Origin: Clostridium massiliamazoniense
GTDB taxonomy: Bacteria > Bacillota > Clostridia > Clostridiales > Clostridiaceae
DNA length: 64,000 nucleotides
Direction: 5' to 3'
NCBI RefSeq assembly: GCF_001403635.1
Contig: NZ_LN879468.1
Coordinates: 1,302,001-1,366,000, forward strand
Shown here: positions 17,797 to 27,185 of the stretch, piece by piece
Position numbering within the stretch: position 1 is the first letter of the stretch
Layout of the letters: each line of letters begins with the position of its first letter
The notes under the pieces: generated by a model
What the model saw: only the letters and a program-made list of their open reading frames with translations
The model's database searches: none
What the model was told of the DNA's origin: nothing
Program-made: the position numbers and the translations under genes

Positions 17797-19184
17797 TTGT
17801 TTATTCTCTCCTCTAAAGCCTTTAAAATAGTCTCATATTCATCTTCTTTAATAGTTCTCACATCTAATAATACTTTTCCCTTATTTATTCTTGATATTAT
17901 AGGTGTTTTATATTCTCTAAGACTTTTCTCTATTTCATTGGCCTCTAAACTCTTACTTACTATCTCTATAACATAGCTAGTAATTTCTTCACCAGGCATT
18001 GATCCCCCACCAACAAAGGAAGTATTCTCGCTTATAGAAAAGCTATAATCTAACTCTATAGAATCTAGCATTGATTTTAATTCAAGTGCCTTTTTCTTTA
18101 ATTCCTCTTTAGTAAGTGAAATCATATTAAGGGTTGGAATTTCCTTCATTACACTTTCTTTATTTAAATATTCCATTAAAGTTGCCTCTAAGGCTGCTAA
18201 AGTTATTTTATCTACTCTTAGTGCTCTCATTAATTGATTCTTTTTTAATCTTTCTATATATTCTTTCTTACCAACTATGATTCCAGCCTGTGGACCACCT
18301 AGTAATTTATCTCCTGAGAAAGTAATTATATCAATTCCACTTTTAACTACATCCATAACAGTTTTACTTTCACTAAAGCCTTCTTCTGATAAATCAACAA
18401 GAATTCCACTTCCTAAATCCTCCATAGTTATTATATTATGTTTTTTACCTAAGGAAGCTAATTCTTCAGAACTTACTTCCTTTGTAAAACCTATTATTTT
18501 AAAGTTAGAACTATGAACTTTTAATAATAAGGAAGTATTATCTCCTATAGCATTTTCGTAATCAGATAAATGAGTTCTATTAGTAGTTCCCACTTCTTTT
18601 AGAAAACTTCCTGATAGCTCCATTATTTCTGGCACTCTGAAGGAACCCCCTATTTCAACAAGTTCTCCCCTAGACACTATAACCTCTTTATTCTTAGATA
18701 ATTCATTTAAAACAAGCATAACGGCTGCTGCATTATTATTTACCACAACAGCATCCTCAGCTCCTGTTAGTTCTTTTAAAATATTACTTATGTGATCATG
18801 TCTTGACCCTCTTTTTCCATCTTTTAAGTTATATTCTAAATTACTATAACCTCTAGCAACGTTTATCATGGCCTTTATAGAATTTTCACTTAAAAGAGAC
18901 CTTCCTAAATTAGTATGTATAACTATTCCAGTAGCATTTATTACTCTTTTTATAGAAGGTTCCTTTTTTATTGATAACTTATTTTCTACTTTTCCTCTTA
19001 TTTCCTCTATAGTTGGAACTGAATCTTTTTCTTCATTTAAAATAGCTCTTCTATAAAAGTCTAAAGTTTCTCTTAATTCCTTAAGAATACTTTCTCTTCC
19101 AAAGATACCTATTAAATTTTTTACTTTCTGATCATTTATTAATAAATCCATTTTAGGTAAATTTCTTAATAATTCATTTTTCAT
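17793..19184 (-). CDS. selA: L-seryl-tRNA(Sec) selenium transferase SelA
   Basis: 463 residues. It is a PLP enzyme that converts Ser-tRNA(Sec) to Sec-tRNA(Sec) using selenophosphate. Seen: the N-terminal tRNA-binding start LLRNLPKMDLLI, INATGIVIHTNLGRSLLSE at about 82-100, the NNNAAAVMLVLN segment, and the PLP Lys at about 293 in SGDKLLGGPQAG. The first 4 bp of selB overlap its end. The selD stop is 36 bp upstream; AAGGACG is the ribosome binding site within that gap. Confidence 0.96.
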   Translation of the reverse strand: MKNELLRNLPKMDLLINDQKVKNLIGIFGRESILKELRETLDFYRRAILNEEKDSVPTIEEIRGKVENKLSIKKEPSIKRVINATGIVIHTNLGRSLLSENSIKAMINVARGYSNLEYNLKDGKRGSRHDHISNILKELTGAEDAVVVNNNAAAVMLVLNELSKNKEVIVSRGELVEIGGSFRVPEIMELSGSFLKEVGTTNRTHLSDYENAIGDNTSLLLKVHSSNFKIIGFTKEVSSEELASLGKKHNIITMEDLGSGILVDLSEEGFSESKTVMDVVKSGIDIITFSGDKLLGGPQAGIIVGKKEYIERLKKNQLMRALRVDKITLAALEATLMEYLNKESVMKEIPTLNMISLTKEELKKKALELKSMLDSIELDYSFSISENTSFVGGGSMPGEEITSYVIEIVSKSLEANEIEKSLREYKTPIISRINKGKVLLDVRTIKEDEYETILKALEERINK

Positions 19185-19220
19185 AATTCCACGTCCTTAT
19201 TAAGCCCCGTGTTTTTTTTA

Positions 19221-20258
19221 CTATTCAACTAAAATATAAGCTTCTCCATTAAATTCTTCCACAGTTCCTATTACTTCGCTTTTAATTTCTAGTTTATTTA
19301 ATTCTGAAATTATATCAACGAAGTCTTCTGCTTTACATGTAAATACTAAGCCTCCTGAAGTTTGTGGGTCAAATAATAAATCTTCAAGCCAACCATCTAC
19401 ATTATTTAATTCATACTGTCCTTTTAAATGTTCCTTATTAGAATAAACTCCTGCTGCTGCAAAGCCCATAGCTGAGTATTCCCTAGCTTCCTCTATATAA
19501 GGTATGTTATCTTTAAATAACTTAAAAGTTTTATTTGATGGTTTAGCCATCTCGAATATATGTCCCATAAGTCCAAAGCCTGTTATATCTGTACATGCTG
19601 TTATATTATAATTAAGTATTATTTCACAGGCATATTTATTTAAATAAGTCATATTTTTTACTAATTTATTATATGCTTCTTCAGAGGCTATTCCCCCTTT
19701 GAATGCATTACTAATCATTCCATTACCAAGTGGTTTTGTTAAAATTATTATATCCCCTGTTTCTGATCCATAATTTCTTAAAACCTTATCTGGATGAACA
19801 ATACCAGTTACAGAAAGACCATATTTAGGTTCTTCATCCTCTATAGTGTGTCCTCCAACAACTACAGCACCAGCCTCTAAAACTTTTTCAGCTCCACCTC
19901 TTAAAATTTCACCTAATATTTTAGGATCTAAACAATTTGGAAAACCTACTATGTTTAATGCCACTATCGGTTTTCCTCCCATGGCATAAACATCACTAAG
20001 TGAATTTGCCGCTGCAACTTGCCCAAAAGTATATGGATCATCTACCATAGGAGTAAAAAAGTCTAAGGTTTGAATTGTTGCTATCTCATCACTTAATTTA
20101 TATACTGCTGCGTCATCAGAAGTATCAATTCCTACAATTAAATTTTCATCTACCATTTTAGGTATATTTTCTAATATATTTGAAAGAGCCTCCGGCCCCA
20201 TTTTAGCTGCTCATCCTCCTGATTTAGTTAGAGAAGTTAATTTTAAATTCTTACTCAT
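19221..20258 (-). CDS. selD: Selenide, water dikinase SelD, itself a selenoprotein (in-frame UGA at codon 16)
   Basis: 345 residues when read from the ATG at 20258 through one in-frame TGA (20213-20211). It makes selenophosphate from selenide and ATP. The N-terminus reads MSKNLKLTSLTKSGG-U-AAKMGPEAL: the UGA falls exactly on the catalytic Cys/Sec position, followed by the expected catalytic Lys (AAK). GAGGTG lies about 10 nt before this ATG. The next ATG downstream (20201) would remove both catalytic residues and has no good ribosome binding site. The ATP-binding segment with TSDDAAVYKL, the GG-rich loop AVVVGGHTIEDEEPKYGLSVTGI and the late DPQTSGGLVF are all present. It heads the selD-selA-selB operon; automatic annotation would shorten it. 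Confidence 0.93.
20179..20213 (-). promoter_or_regulatory. UGA(Sec) codon and candidate bacterial SECIS hairpin in selD
   Basis: TGA occupies 20213-20211. In the next 30 nt, GAGC right at the UGA can pair with GCUC, leaving a GGGGCC-containing loop. Bacterial SECIS elements sit directly 3' of the UGA, so the position fits; the pairing is short and not computed. Confidence 0.5.
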
Positions 20259-20511
20259 GATATAATCACCTCATTCTATATTATTATGCCTATTTTTAGG
20301 TCATTAGTTTTTTAACTTTTACTAGTCTTTATAGGAACCTATTCTATAACTTAAATAAGTCCACTCTCTAAATACTAGACTTTTAATATTAATTATATTT
20401 TCTCTTATAGCTAGAGGCTATAACACTCTAACCTTTTAGAACTTAGAAGTAAATCTACATTTCCTCTAGATAACTTCCTCTAAAATTATAACACAAGGCA
20501 TGTTTTATTAC

Positions 20512-21174
20512 TTACTTTATAGTTATTTTATCCTTTAGCTTTTCAACAGTTTTAATGCCTATGCCATTTACCTCTGCCAATTGTTCTATAGAAACAAACT
20601 TTCCATTTTTACTTCTATATTCTATTATACTACTTGCTTTGGTTTCTCCAATTCCAGTTAAGGTCATAAGTTCTTCCTTATCTGCTGAATTTATATTTAT
20701 CTTTCTACTTTCGCTTTTTAAACTATTATTATCTAAAAGTAAATTTTCTTTTTCCTCTTCATTCCCCTCATTTTTAAACTGTATATTTTTAATAATAATA
20801 CAGTCTCCATCATTTAATATTTCTGCTCTATTTATACTTTCTATATCACCATTTTCAGTTATTCCTCCAGCTAAATTTATCAAATCATTTATTCTACTTC
20901 CTGATTCTAATTCATAAACATCAGGTTTAACTACTTCTCCTTTTATTTCAACTACTATTTTAGAATTATTTGTATTAGAAGTCTCTTTCTCATTATCATC
21001 TCCTAAATCTATAATGTTTGAAGATATATTTTCAGAATTACTCTCCATAAGTTTTCCATTTATCTCTGTTTCTGATAAAGTTGTTGGTTTTCTACTTTGA
21101 AGTACTCCTATAAATATAAACATAGCTAATCCAAGTAATACTACAGATCCAATAATTTTTTCCTTGTTTTTCAT
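20512..21174 (-). CDS. comEA: ComEA-like membrane-anchored DNA-binding protein
   Basis: 220 residues. One N-terminal membrane anchor (about 7-26), an acidic Ser/Asn linker (about 35-70), an SLBB domain (about 72-130; VVEIKGEVVKPDVYEL, INDLINLAGGITENGD), and a C-terminal double helix-hairpin-helix (about 158-220; ININSADKEELMTLTGIG and LAEVNGIGIKTVEKLK). ComEA binds incoming double-stranded DNA outside the membrane during transformation. comEC and comEB are not adjacent, so whether it works in uptake is unclear. Confidence 0.88.
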   Translation of the reverse strand: MKNKEKIIGSVVLLGLAMFIFIGVLQSRKPTTLSETEINGKLMESNSENISSNIIDLGDDNEKETSNTNNSKIVVEIKGEVVKPDVYELESGSRINDLINLAGGITENGDIESINRAEILNDGDCIIIKNIQFKNEGNEEEKENLLLDNNSLKSESRKININSADKEELMTLTGIGETKASSIIEYRSKNGKFVSIEQLAEVNGIGIKTVEKLKDKITIK

Positions 21175-21221
21175 AAAATCCCCTTAATCTAAATTGAATT
21201 TATATATATTTAATTAAATTA

Positions 21222-21273
21222 TTGACAATTTTATATAAATTTATAGATTATAACAAAATATTTAGTGTATAAT
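21222..21273 (+). promoter_or_regulatory. Candidate dacF promoter region
   Basis: Perfect -35 box TTGACA at 21222-21227, with GATTAT 18 bp downstream (21246-21251) and a perfect TATAAT at 21268-21273 preceded by GTG. Either could serve as -10 for dacF, which starts at 21403. Confidence 0.45.
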
Positions 21274-21402
21274 TTATTTAAATGGTTAAAATTAGAATAA
21301 TGTATTTTTTAGGTATTTTTCTTTTTATTTGAACAACATTCTTAAGAATTAAAATATATTAAGTAAAAAATTATATTAACCTGATAAATTAGGAGGATTC
21401 TA

Positions 21403-22761
21403 ATGAAAAATATTACAAGGAGAATCCTATTGCCTCTAATACTATTTTCATCTTTTTTCGGATTTGGTAAATTGGCAATAGCTTCGCCAGAACCTCCAGT
21501 TGTTACTGGAGAGGGAATGATGCTTATGGATGCAGAAACAGGAAAAATAATAGCATCAAAAAATGCTAATATGAAATTACCTCCTGCTTCCACCACAAAA
21601 ATATTAACATCTCTATTAACTTTAGAAAATTCAAAGCTTTCAGATGTAGTCACAATTGGTAAAAATCCACCTTTTGCTGAAGGAAGTTCTATTGCTTTAA
21701 AAGAAGGTGACCAATATACTGTTGAAGAATTATTACACGGATTACTACTAGAATCTGCTAATGATTGTGCTGTGGCTCTTGCTGAACATATAGGTGGAAC
21801 TGAAGAAAACTTTGTAAAAATGATGAATGAAAAAGCTAAAAGTTTAGGTGCTAACAATACTCATTTTGTAAATTCTAGTGGCCTATTTGAAGATGATCAC
21901 TTAACAACACCTTATGATTTAGCTCTAATAATGAAAGAAGTGTCTAAAAACAAAGATTTTGTTAGAATATCAAGAGTTACTAGTTATGAATTACCTGCTA
22001 GTAAAGTTGATAATCAAACCAAGTGGGTTAATAATCTTAATTCTTTATTATATCCTACAAATTCTAACTACTATGAGCCTTTAATTGCTGGTAAAACTGG
22101 TTACACTACAAAATCAAGATTTACTTACACAGCCATAGCTGAAAAAGATGGACAAAAGCTTATATTAACAATTTTTAGATATGAAGATAAAGCTTCATTA
22201 TTTAAAGATACCATAGCTCTTTTTAATTATGGTTTCGATAACTTTAATTTAATTAAGCTGTATAACAAAGGGGATAAGGTATCAACTTTTAAGATAAATG
22301 GAAAAGAAGAAATTCCTTTACTTGCTTCAAATGATGTTTTCTATGTTAGTGAATCAAGTAAATTGAATCAATCTAGTTCAAAAAATGATATAGAAACTAT
22401 GCTTAAACCTTCATTAAAAATAGAAAAAAAAGATTTAAGTCGTCAAACAGTTAATAAAGGTGATGTTATACTAAATTCAGAAATTTATATTGGTAATTCT
22501 TCATATACATCATTACCATTAGTCTCTGGTGCTACTGTTAAATATAGTACATTTGATAAAGTATTAAATAATATCTCTGATAATAAAATCCTTTATTCCA
22601 TAGGAGCTTTAATTATTACAGTTTTACTATTTTTCTTATTCAAACCTACTAAGCCATCAGGTCCTTTTGGTAGAAGAAGACCTAAAAAATTCTCTATGAA
22701 TTTTAGAAGAAAAAAAGCTCCTAAGCAATTGTTTGGGGGTAGAAAAAATAAATATGATTAA
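21403..22761 (+). CDS. dacF: D-alanyl-D-alanine carboxypeptidase (DacF/PBP5-type)
   Basis: 452 residues. Signal peptide (about 1-27), then the class C low-molecular-weight PBP domain with all three catalytic motifs: S63-T-T-K66, S118-A-N120 and K231-T-G233. A beta-rich C-terminal domain (about 275-385) and a membrane helix (about 398-418) follow, then a strongly basic tail (RRRPKKF, RRKKAPKQ) that would stay inside. The enzyme trims the terminal D-Ala of the stem peptide and limits crosslinking. In B. subtilis dacF is forespore-expressed; the sigma factor used here is not readable. AGGAGG precedes the ATG. Confidence 0.92.
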   Translation: MKNITRRILLPLILFSSFFGFGKLAIASPEPPVVTGEGMMLMDAETGKIIASKNANMKLPPASTTKILTSLLTLENSKLSDVVTIGKNPPFAEGSSIALKEGDQYTVEELLHGLLLESANDCAVALAEHIGGTEENFVKMMNEKAKSLGANNTHFVNSSGLFEDDHLTTPYDLALIMKEVSKNKDFVRISRVTSYELPASKVDNQTKWVNNLNSLLYPTNSNYYEPLIAGKTGYTTKSRFTYTAIAEKDGQKLILTIFRYEDKASLFKDTIALFNYGFDNFNLIKLYNKGDKVSTFKINGKEEIPLLASNDVFYVSESSKLNQSSSKNDIETMLKPSLKIEKKDLSRQTVNKGDVILNSEIYIGNSSYTSLPLVSGATVKYSTFDKVLNNISDNKILYSIGALIITVLLFFLFKPTKPSGPFGRRRPKKFSMNFRRKKAPKQLFGGRKNKYD

Positions 22762-22790
22762 AAGGTGCTGTACCAAAGCAACACCTTAAT
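22762..22790 (+). terminator. Terminator after dacF
   Basis: AAGGTG (22762-22767) pairs with CACCTT (22782-22787), right after the dacF stop. The following T run is poor. Confidence 0.55.
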
Positions 22791-22900
22791 TTATATTATT
22801 ATAAATGTATTTTTTATCTGTTGAGATAGCTATATAGGTACAACCTATATAGCTAGATAAAAGCCAGAGAGGATGTATCTGCAATTTGATACATCCTCGT
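22791..22900. repeat. Short copy of a palindromic repeat (outer part only)
   Basis: Contains a 13-bp perfect inverted repeat TAGCTATATAGGT (22827-22839) and ACCTATATAGCTA (22843-22855) with a 3-nt loop, then AGATAAAAGCC, then an 11-bp terminator-like hairpin (22869-22898). The same outer parts in the same order frame a much longer element at 52870-53150. It lies between convergent dacF and the rluD-like gene. Confidence 0.8.
22869..22898. terminator. Terminator hairpin for the rluD-like gene, part of the repeat
   Basis: GAGGATGTATC and GATACATCCTC form an 11-bp perfect stem with an 8-nt loop, 35 bp past the stop of the minus-strand gene. Confidence 0.7.
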
Positions 22901-22932
22901 ATTTATGACAATTCATCTATTTAATACTTATA

Positions 22933-23829
22933 CTATTTTAATTTTTCTATTAACTCTTTCATATCATAAGGTAATTCTGATCTTAATTCTAATTTTTTTC
23001 TAGTTCTTGGACTATAAAAATCTAATCCTGATGCATGTAATGCTTGTCTATTTATGTATTTACTATCATCGAATTCTTCACCATAAAGCTCATCTCCAAA
23101 TATAGGATGTCCTAAACTACTTAAATGAACCCTTATTTGATGAGTTCTTCCTGTTTCTAAAAGGCACTCCACAAGGTCAGCACCTCCAAAACTTTCAACT
23201 ACTTTATAATGTGTTATACTTTCTTGTCCTCTTTCATCAACAGTTCTTTTTATTGAATCTAAAGTTGGTCTGTATATAGGTCTATCTATAGTTCCTTCTT
23301 TTTCTTTAAGGTTTCCATGAACTAAGGCTAAATATCTCTTTTGGAATTTTTCTGTTTTCATCTCTTGGGATAACTGCATATGTGCAAATTGATTTTTCCC
23401 TATTATTATTAATCCAGAAGTATTCATATCTAATCTACTTACTAATCTAACTATACAATTCTGATTTGTTTCTTTAAAATAATACAATACTCCATTAGCC
23501 AAAGTTCCACTTTGATGACTTTTAGTTGGATGAACTACCATAAAAGGTCTTTTATTTATCACTATTATATCTTCATCTTCATAAATAATTTCAATATCTA
23601 TATTTTCAGGTTCTATATCTTGACTTTCTTCCCTTGATAATTCTATTTCTAGTTCTTCTCCTTCATTTAAGACATAATTCATTTTAACTGATTTTCCATT
23701 AATTAAAATTCTTCTATCTATGGCTGCTTTCTTTATGAATCTTGTTGATAAACCTAGTTCTTCTTTTAAGTACTCTCTTATTTTAACTTTATCATAAACT
23801 TCGCTTATTACTTTATTTATCTTACTCAT
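22933..23829 (-). CDS. rluD: RluA/RluD family pseudouridine synthase
   Basis: 298 residues: N-terminal S4 RNA-binding domain (about 15-75; GLSTRFIKKAAIDRRILINGKSVK), then the pseudouridine synthase domain with the catalytic Asp in SRLDMNTSGL and the conserved ETGRTHQIRVHLSSLGHPIFGDELYG. It isomerises uridines in 23S rRNA, or other RNAs, to pseudouridine. Clostridia have several paralogs, so the target sites are unsure and RluD is the nearest named type. It probably shares a transcript with the LCP and yqeK genes upstream (gaps of about 50 and 40 bp). Confidence 0.88.
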   Translation of the reverse strand: MSKINKVISEVYDKVKIREYLKEELGLSTRFIKKAAIDRRILINGKSVKMNYVLNEGEELEIELSREESQDIEPENIDIEIIYEDEDIIVINKRPFMVVHPTKSHQSGTLANGVLYYFKETNQNCIVRLVSRLDMNTSGLIIIGKNQFAHMQLSQEMKTEKFQKRYLALVHGNLKEKEGTIDRPIYRPTLDSIKRTVDERGQESITHYKVVESFGGADLVECLLETGRTHQIRVHLSSLGHPIFGDELYGEEFDDSKYINRQALHASGLDFYSPRTRKKLELRSELPYDMKELIEKLK

Positions 23830-23879
23830 TAACTTAATCGTCTCCTAAATTAAATAACTATTTTAAAAATTTGCTAATA

Positions 23880-24839
23880 TTAATCTGCCACTAATATTTT
23901 ATCATTTAATGTATTTATTATATCAGTATTTTCTTCTTTATTGTAAATAAAATACCACAATCTATCTACGTATTTAGGTTCGCCTTTTAAGGTATGCATT
24001 TTAATACTATCATTTTTTAATTTTACTATAGTTGTTCCATAAGCAACCATTTTTTCAAAAGGCATGTCAGTATCCACATTCCTTTTTACCACATCTATTA
24101 TGTCATCTATTTTCCATATTATTGATGGTGAAATGCATTTTTGAAAAACCTTTTTTATTAACTTTTGCTGGTTTCTTATCCTTCCCATATCTCCATCTAT
24201 AAATCCTGTTCCATCATTATTTTTCCTCCACCTAAAAAATTCCTCTGCTGCTTTTCCATCTAAAAGCACAGTATCTCCTTTTTTAAAATGAATACTTAAA
24301 TTTTGAGTTGGGTCATCATAATTCATATCTCTATCTATATACATCTTAACTCCACCAATAGCATCAATTATTTCTCTAAAAGCATTATAATCTACCTTAA
24401 CAATATTATCTATTTTAGTATTTAACATATTTTCTACAGTGGATTTTATAAGTTCATCCCCTCCAATAGGATAAGCTGCATTTATTTTATTTCGTTTTCC
24501 TTTATAATAAAACATAGTATCTCTAGGTATAGAAAGCACATCTGTCTTAGGTATAGTTGGATCATAATGCACTAACATAATAGTATCTGTCCTTTTTATA
24601 CTATTATCCTCCTTATTGTTTATATCTCCTATATCAAGACCTAAAACTAATATATTTAAAGGCTTTGAAATTTCTATTTTTTCATTTTTAATGTTATTAG
24701 TAATATCTATAATTTCCTTAACTTCTTTTCCATAATTCATATAAAAATAAGAGAAGATTCCTGTTATAAGAATAAAAATAAGCGAAAAAATCCCTATAAA
24801 ACTTCCTATAACTATTTTTTTTAATCTTCCCTTTTTCAT
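23880..24839 (-). CDS. LytR-CpsA-Psr (LCP) family protein
   Basis: 319 residues. One N-terminal membrane helix (about 10-32), then the extracellular LCP domain: NILVLGLDIGD, KRTDTIMLVHYDP, VLSIPRDTMF, YPIGGDELIKSTVENML and the late DGDMGRIRNQQKLIKKVF, whose Arg and Asp bind the polyprenyl pyrophosphate. LCP proteins ligate secondary wall polymers from lipid carriers to peptidoglycan. It follows yqeK by 41 bp, as in other clostridia, but the rsfS gene I would expect next is not here. Confidence 0.92.
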   Translation of the reverse strand: MKKGRLKKIVIGSFIGIFSLIFILITGIFSYFYMNYGKEVKEIIDITNNIKNEKIEISKPLNILVLGLDIGDINNKEDNSIKRTDTIMLVHYDPTIPKTDVLSIPRDTMFYYKGKRNKINAAYPIGGDELIKSTVENMLNTKIDNIVKVDYNAFREIIDAIGGVKMYIDRDMNYDDPTQNLSIHFKKGDTVLLDGKAAEEFFRWRKNNDGTGFIDGDMGRIRNQQKLIKKVFQKCISPSIIWKIDDIIDVVKRNVDTDMPFEKMVAYGTTIVKLKNDSIKMHTLKGEPKYVDRLWYFIYNKEENTDIINTLNDKILVAD

Positions 24840-24879
24840 TTGAAATTCACCTCTAAATAGTATATTTTATTTAATAGTT

Positions 24880-25458
24880 CTATAAGTAATAAGTAACCTT
24901 GCTCTCCTTAATAAGTAAGTAATTTCTAGCTTCTATAGTTAATGGATGTATAACGCCATTTTTATCTACAAGTAATTTAATAGTATTATTTATTCCCATA
25001 AGAACTCCTTCATCTAAATCCTTATAAGTTGTTTCTCTTAAAATTTCAACACCTGGATAATTTCTAGTTGGCTCTATATAGTCAGCTATGTATATTATTT
25101 TTTCAAGTTTAGCCATATTAGCTTTCCCAGTAGTATGATAAGCTACTGCTTTTAACACTTCTTCGTCATCTATGTTAAACTTTTCTCTCGCTAAAAACTC
25201 CCCTACAAATCCATGAAGAACTTGTGGTGAAGCTTTCTCAATTTCTGTAATATTAAAGTTATTTTTCTTTAAAATTTTCATTTGTTCATCTATAGGCATT
25301 TCTTTCGCTATATCATGAAGCATGGCAGCAAGTTCTGCTTTACTTTCATCAGCTCCATTTAACTTTGCTAATTTTTTTGCTGTTTCAGCAACTCCTAGAA
25401 CATGTTTATATCTTTTTTCACTTAAGTTATTAATTAAAAAATCAATTATCTCCTTCAT
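24880..25458 (-). CDS. yqeK: YqeK-type HD-domain hydrolase
   Basis: 192 residues, a single HD domain. Metal ligands: KHVLGVAETA, AAMLHDIAK (HD), LHGFVGEFLA and AVAYHTTGK. B. subtilis YqeK homologs hydrolyse diadenosine tetraphosphate symmetrically. AGGAGG lies before the ATG. In most Firmicutes nadD sits directly upstream, between yhbY and yqeK; here that place holds only a terminator and 130 bp. Confidence 0.9.
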   Translation of the reverse strand: MKEIIDFLINNLSEKRYKHVLGVAETAKKLAKLNGADESKAELAAMLHDIAKEMPIDEQMKILKKNNFNITEIEKASPQVLHGFVGEFLAREKFNIDDEEVLKAVAYHTTGKANMAKLEKIIYIADYIEPTRNYPGVEILRETTYKDLDEGVLMGINNTIKLLVDKNGVIHPLTIEARNYLLIKESKVTYYL

Positions 25459-25552
25459 TTAAATTCCTCCATTTTATAAAAAATCAAAATCCACTCTTCT
25501 CTTCTCATTATACCCATAAATTCATCTTTTTATAGAAAATTTAAGTAAAAAA

Positions 25553-25577
25553 TAAAAAAAGCAGGCAAAGCCTGCTA
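25553..25577 (-). terminator. Terminator of the obgE-yhbY unit
   Basis: AGCAGGC and GCCTGCT with an AAA loop (25560-25576). The minus-strand transcript ends in seven U. Confidence 0.92.
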
Positions 25578-25588
25578 ATTATAAAACA

Positions 25589-25879
25589 TTAAGGTAATTC
25601 TATTTTAGGTTTCTTTTCTGATTGTTTAAATAATACAAGTTTACTTCCAATAGCTTGAACTCCCTCGCATCCAACTTCTTCACATATTATTTCTGAAGCT
25701 TCTCTAGCTGTTAATCCGCTATTTTCTAAAACTTTTATTTTTATTAACTCTCTTGCTTCTAAAGCTGATTCTACTTGCTTTATGAAATTATCTTCTATTC
25801 CATTTTTACCAACTTGGAATATTGGGTCCATTCTATTTGCTAAACTTCTTAAGTAAGCTCTTTGCTTTGTAGTTATCAT
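25589..25879 (-). CDS. yhbY: YhbY/YqeI-type CRM-domain RNA-binding protein
   Basis: 96 residues forming one CRM domain: TTKQRAYLRSLANRMDPIFQVGKNG, then ARELIKIKVLENS and the GxxG-like VQAIGSKLVLFK. The family associates with the 50S ribosome precursor. It begins 20 bp after obgE ends, so the two are one unit with another ribosome-assembly factor. Confidence 0.92.
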   Translation of the reverse strand: MITTKQRAYLRSLANRMDPIFQVGKNGIEDNFIKQVESALEARELIKIKVLENSGLTAREASEIICEEVGCEGVQAIGSKLVLFKQSEKKPKIELP

Positions 25880-25898
25880 TTTCTTTCCTCCGATTTTA

Positions 25899-27185
25899 TT
25901 ACATTAAGTATTCGAATTCGAAGTCATCTAATCTTACCATGTCTCCATCTTCGATTCCCATATCTCTTAATTCTTGTAAGATACCTTTGTTATTAAGTAC
26001 TTTATGGAAGTATCTTAATGAATCTGGATCGTAAACATTAACTGCCATAAGTAATCTATCAACAAATGAACCTTCTATTACATAAACTTTTAATCCATCT
26101 TCTTCTGTTGGAGTTATAGTATATGTAAATTTCTTATCTTCTGGGATATATCTTTCTTCTTCTGCAATATAAAGATCAGTAACAGGAATTTCCTTAAGCA
26201 TTCTAGCTGCTTCTTTCATTACTTCTTCTATACCTTGTGAAGTTGCTGCTGACATTTTGAATACTTTATCAAAGCCCATTTTATTAACTTCTTTTTTAAA
26301 GTTTTCAAATACTTCTTCATCAAATAGCATATCAGCTTTATTTGCAACTACTATTTGAGGTCTATCCCAAAGCTTAATATCGTAGTTTTTAAGTTCTTCA
26401 TTTATTTTTACAAAGTCTTCTATTGGATTTCTTCCTTCAACACCTGAGATATCTACTATATGAATTAATAGTCTTGTTCTTTCTATGTGTCTTAAAAATT
26501 CTAATCCAAGTCCAACACCTTCTGAAGCACCTTCAATTATACCTGGGATATCTGCCATTACGAATGGTTCTATTCCTGGTACTGCAACAACACCTAAGTT
26601 TGGTTTTAATGTTGTGAAGTGGTAGTTTGCTATTTTAGGTTTAGCTTTTGAAACTACTGATAAAAGAGTTGATTTTCCAACGTTAGGGAAACCAAGTAAC
26701 CCTACATCAGCTAATAACTTAAGTTCTAGAACAACTTCAAACTCTTCTCCTGGCATTCCTGGTTCTGCAAAGTTTGGTGCCTGTCTTGTAGGTGTACAGA
26801 ATTTGCAATTTCCTTTTCCACCTTTTCCACCTCTACAAATAACGAATTCATCCCCTTCATGTGAAAGGTCAGCCATTACTTTATTTGTAGCTGCATCTCT
26901 TACAACAGTTCCCATAGGAACATTTATTATTTTATCTTCACCATCTTTACCGTAGCATTTTGAACCAGCACCATTTTCTCCTGGCTCTGCTACGAATTTT
27001 CTCTTATATCTAAAATCAAGTAGAGTAGTCATTTGAGTATTAACTCTTAATACTACATCTCCACCTTTTCCACCATCTCCACCGTCTGGTCCGCCAAGTG
27101 GAACATACTTTTCTCTTCTGAATGAAACAGCACCATGACCGCCATTACCTGATTTAAGAAAGACTTTGGCTTTATCTATAAACAT
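25899..27185 (-). CDS. obgE: GTPase Obg (ObgE/CgtA)
   Basis: 428 residues. N-terminal Obg glycine-rich domain (1-158; [29 protein letters not shown]), then a G domain with [21 protein letters not shown] and NKADML, and a C-terminal OCT domain (about 345-428). It is an essential GTPase in 50S maturation and stringent-response control. A start 12 nt upstream is possible, but AAAGGTG sits 9 nt before the ATG at 27185, and [13 protein letters not shown] is the usual N-terminus. It sits after rpmA, as in most Firmicutes. Confidence 0.97.
   Translation of the reverse strand: MFIDKAKVFLKSGNGGHGAVSFRREKYVPLGGPDGGDGGKGGDVVLRVNTQMTTLLDFRYKRKFVAEPGENGAGSKCYGKDGEDKIINVPMGTVVRDAATNKVMADLSHEGDEFVICRGGKGGKGNCKFCTPTRQAPNFAEPGMPGEEFEVVLELKLLADVGLLGFPNVGKSTLLSVVSKAKPKIANYHFTTLKPNLGVVAVPGIEPFVMADIPGIIEGASEGVGLGLEFLRHIERTRLLIHIVDISGVEGRNPIEDFVKINEELKNYDIKLWDRPQIVVANKADMLFDEEVFENFKKEVNKMGFDKVFKMSAATSQGIEEVMKEAARMLKEIPVTDLYIAEEERYIPEDKKFTYTITPTEEDGLKVYVIEGSFVDRLLMAVNVYDPDSLRYFHKVLNNKGILQELRDMGIEDGDMVRLDDFEFEYLM

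Noticed and set aside
19221-20201. Shorter SelD beginning at the ATG at 20201
   Set aside because: It lacks the active-site residue and catalytic Lys and has no ribosome binding site; the UGA read-through form explains the upstream conservation.
20259-20511. tRNA-Sec (selC) near selD
   Set aside because: Looked for the long acceptor and extra arm and a TCA anticodon; no cloverleaf found.
21342-21857. Minus-strand open frame over the start of dacF
   Set aside because: Covers the dacF promoter and signal peptide in antisense; dacF motifs are unambiguous.
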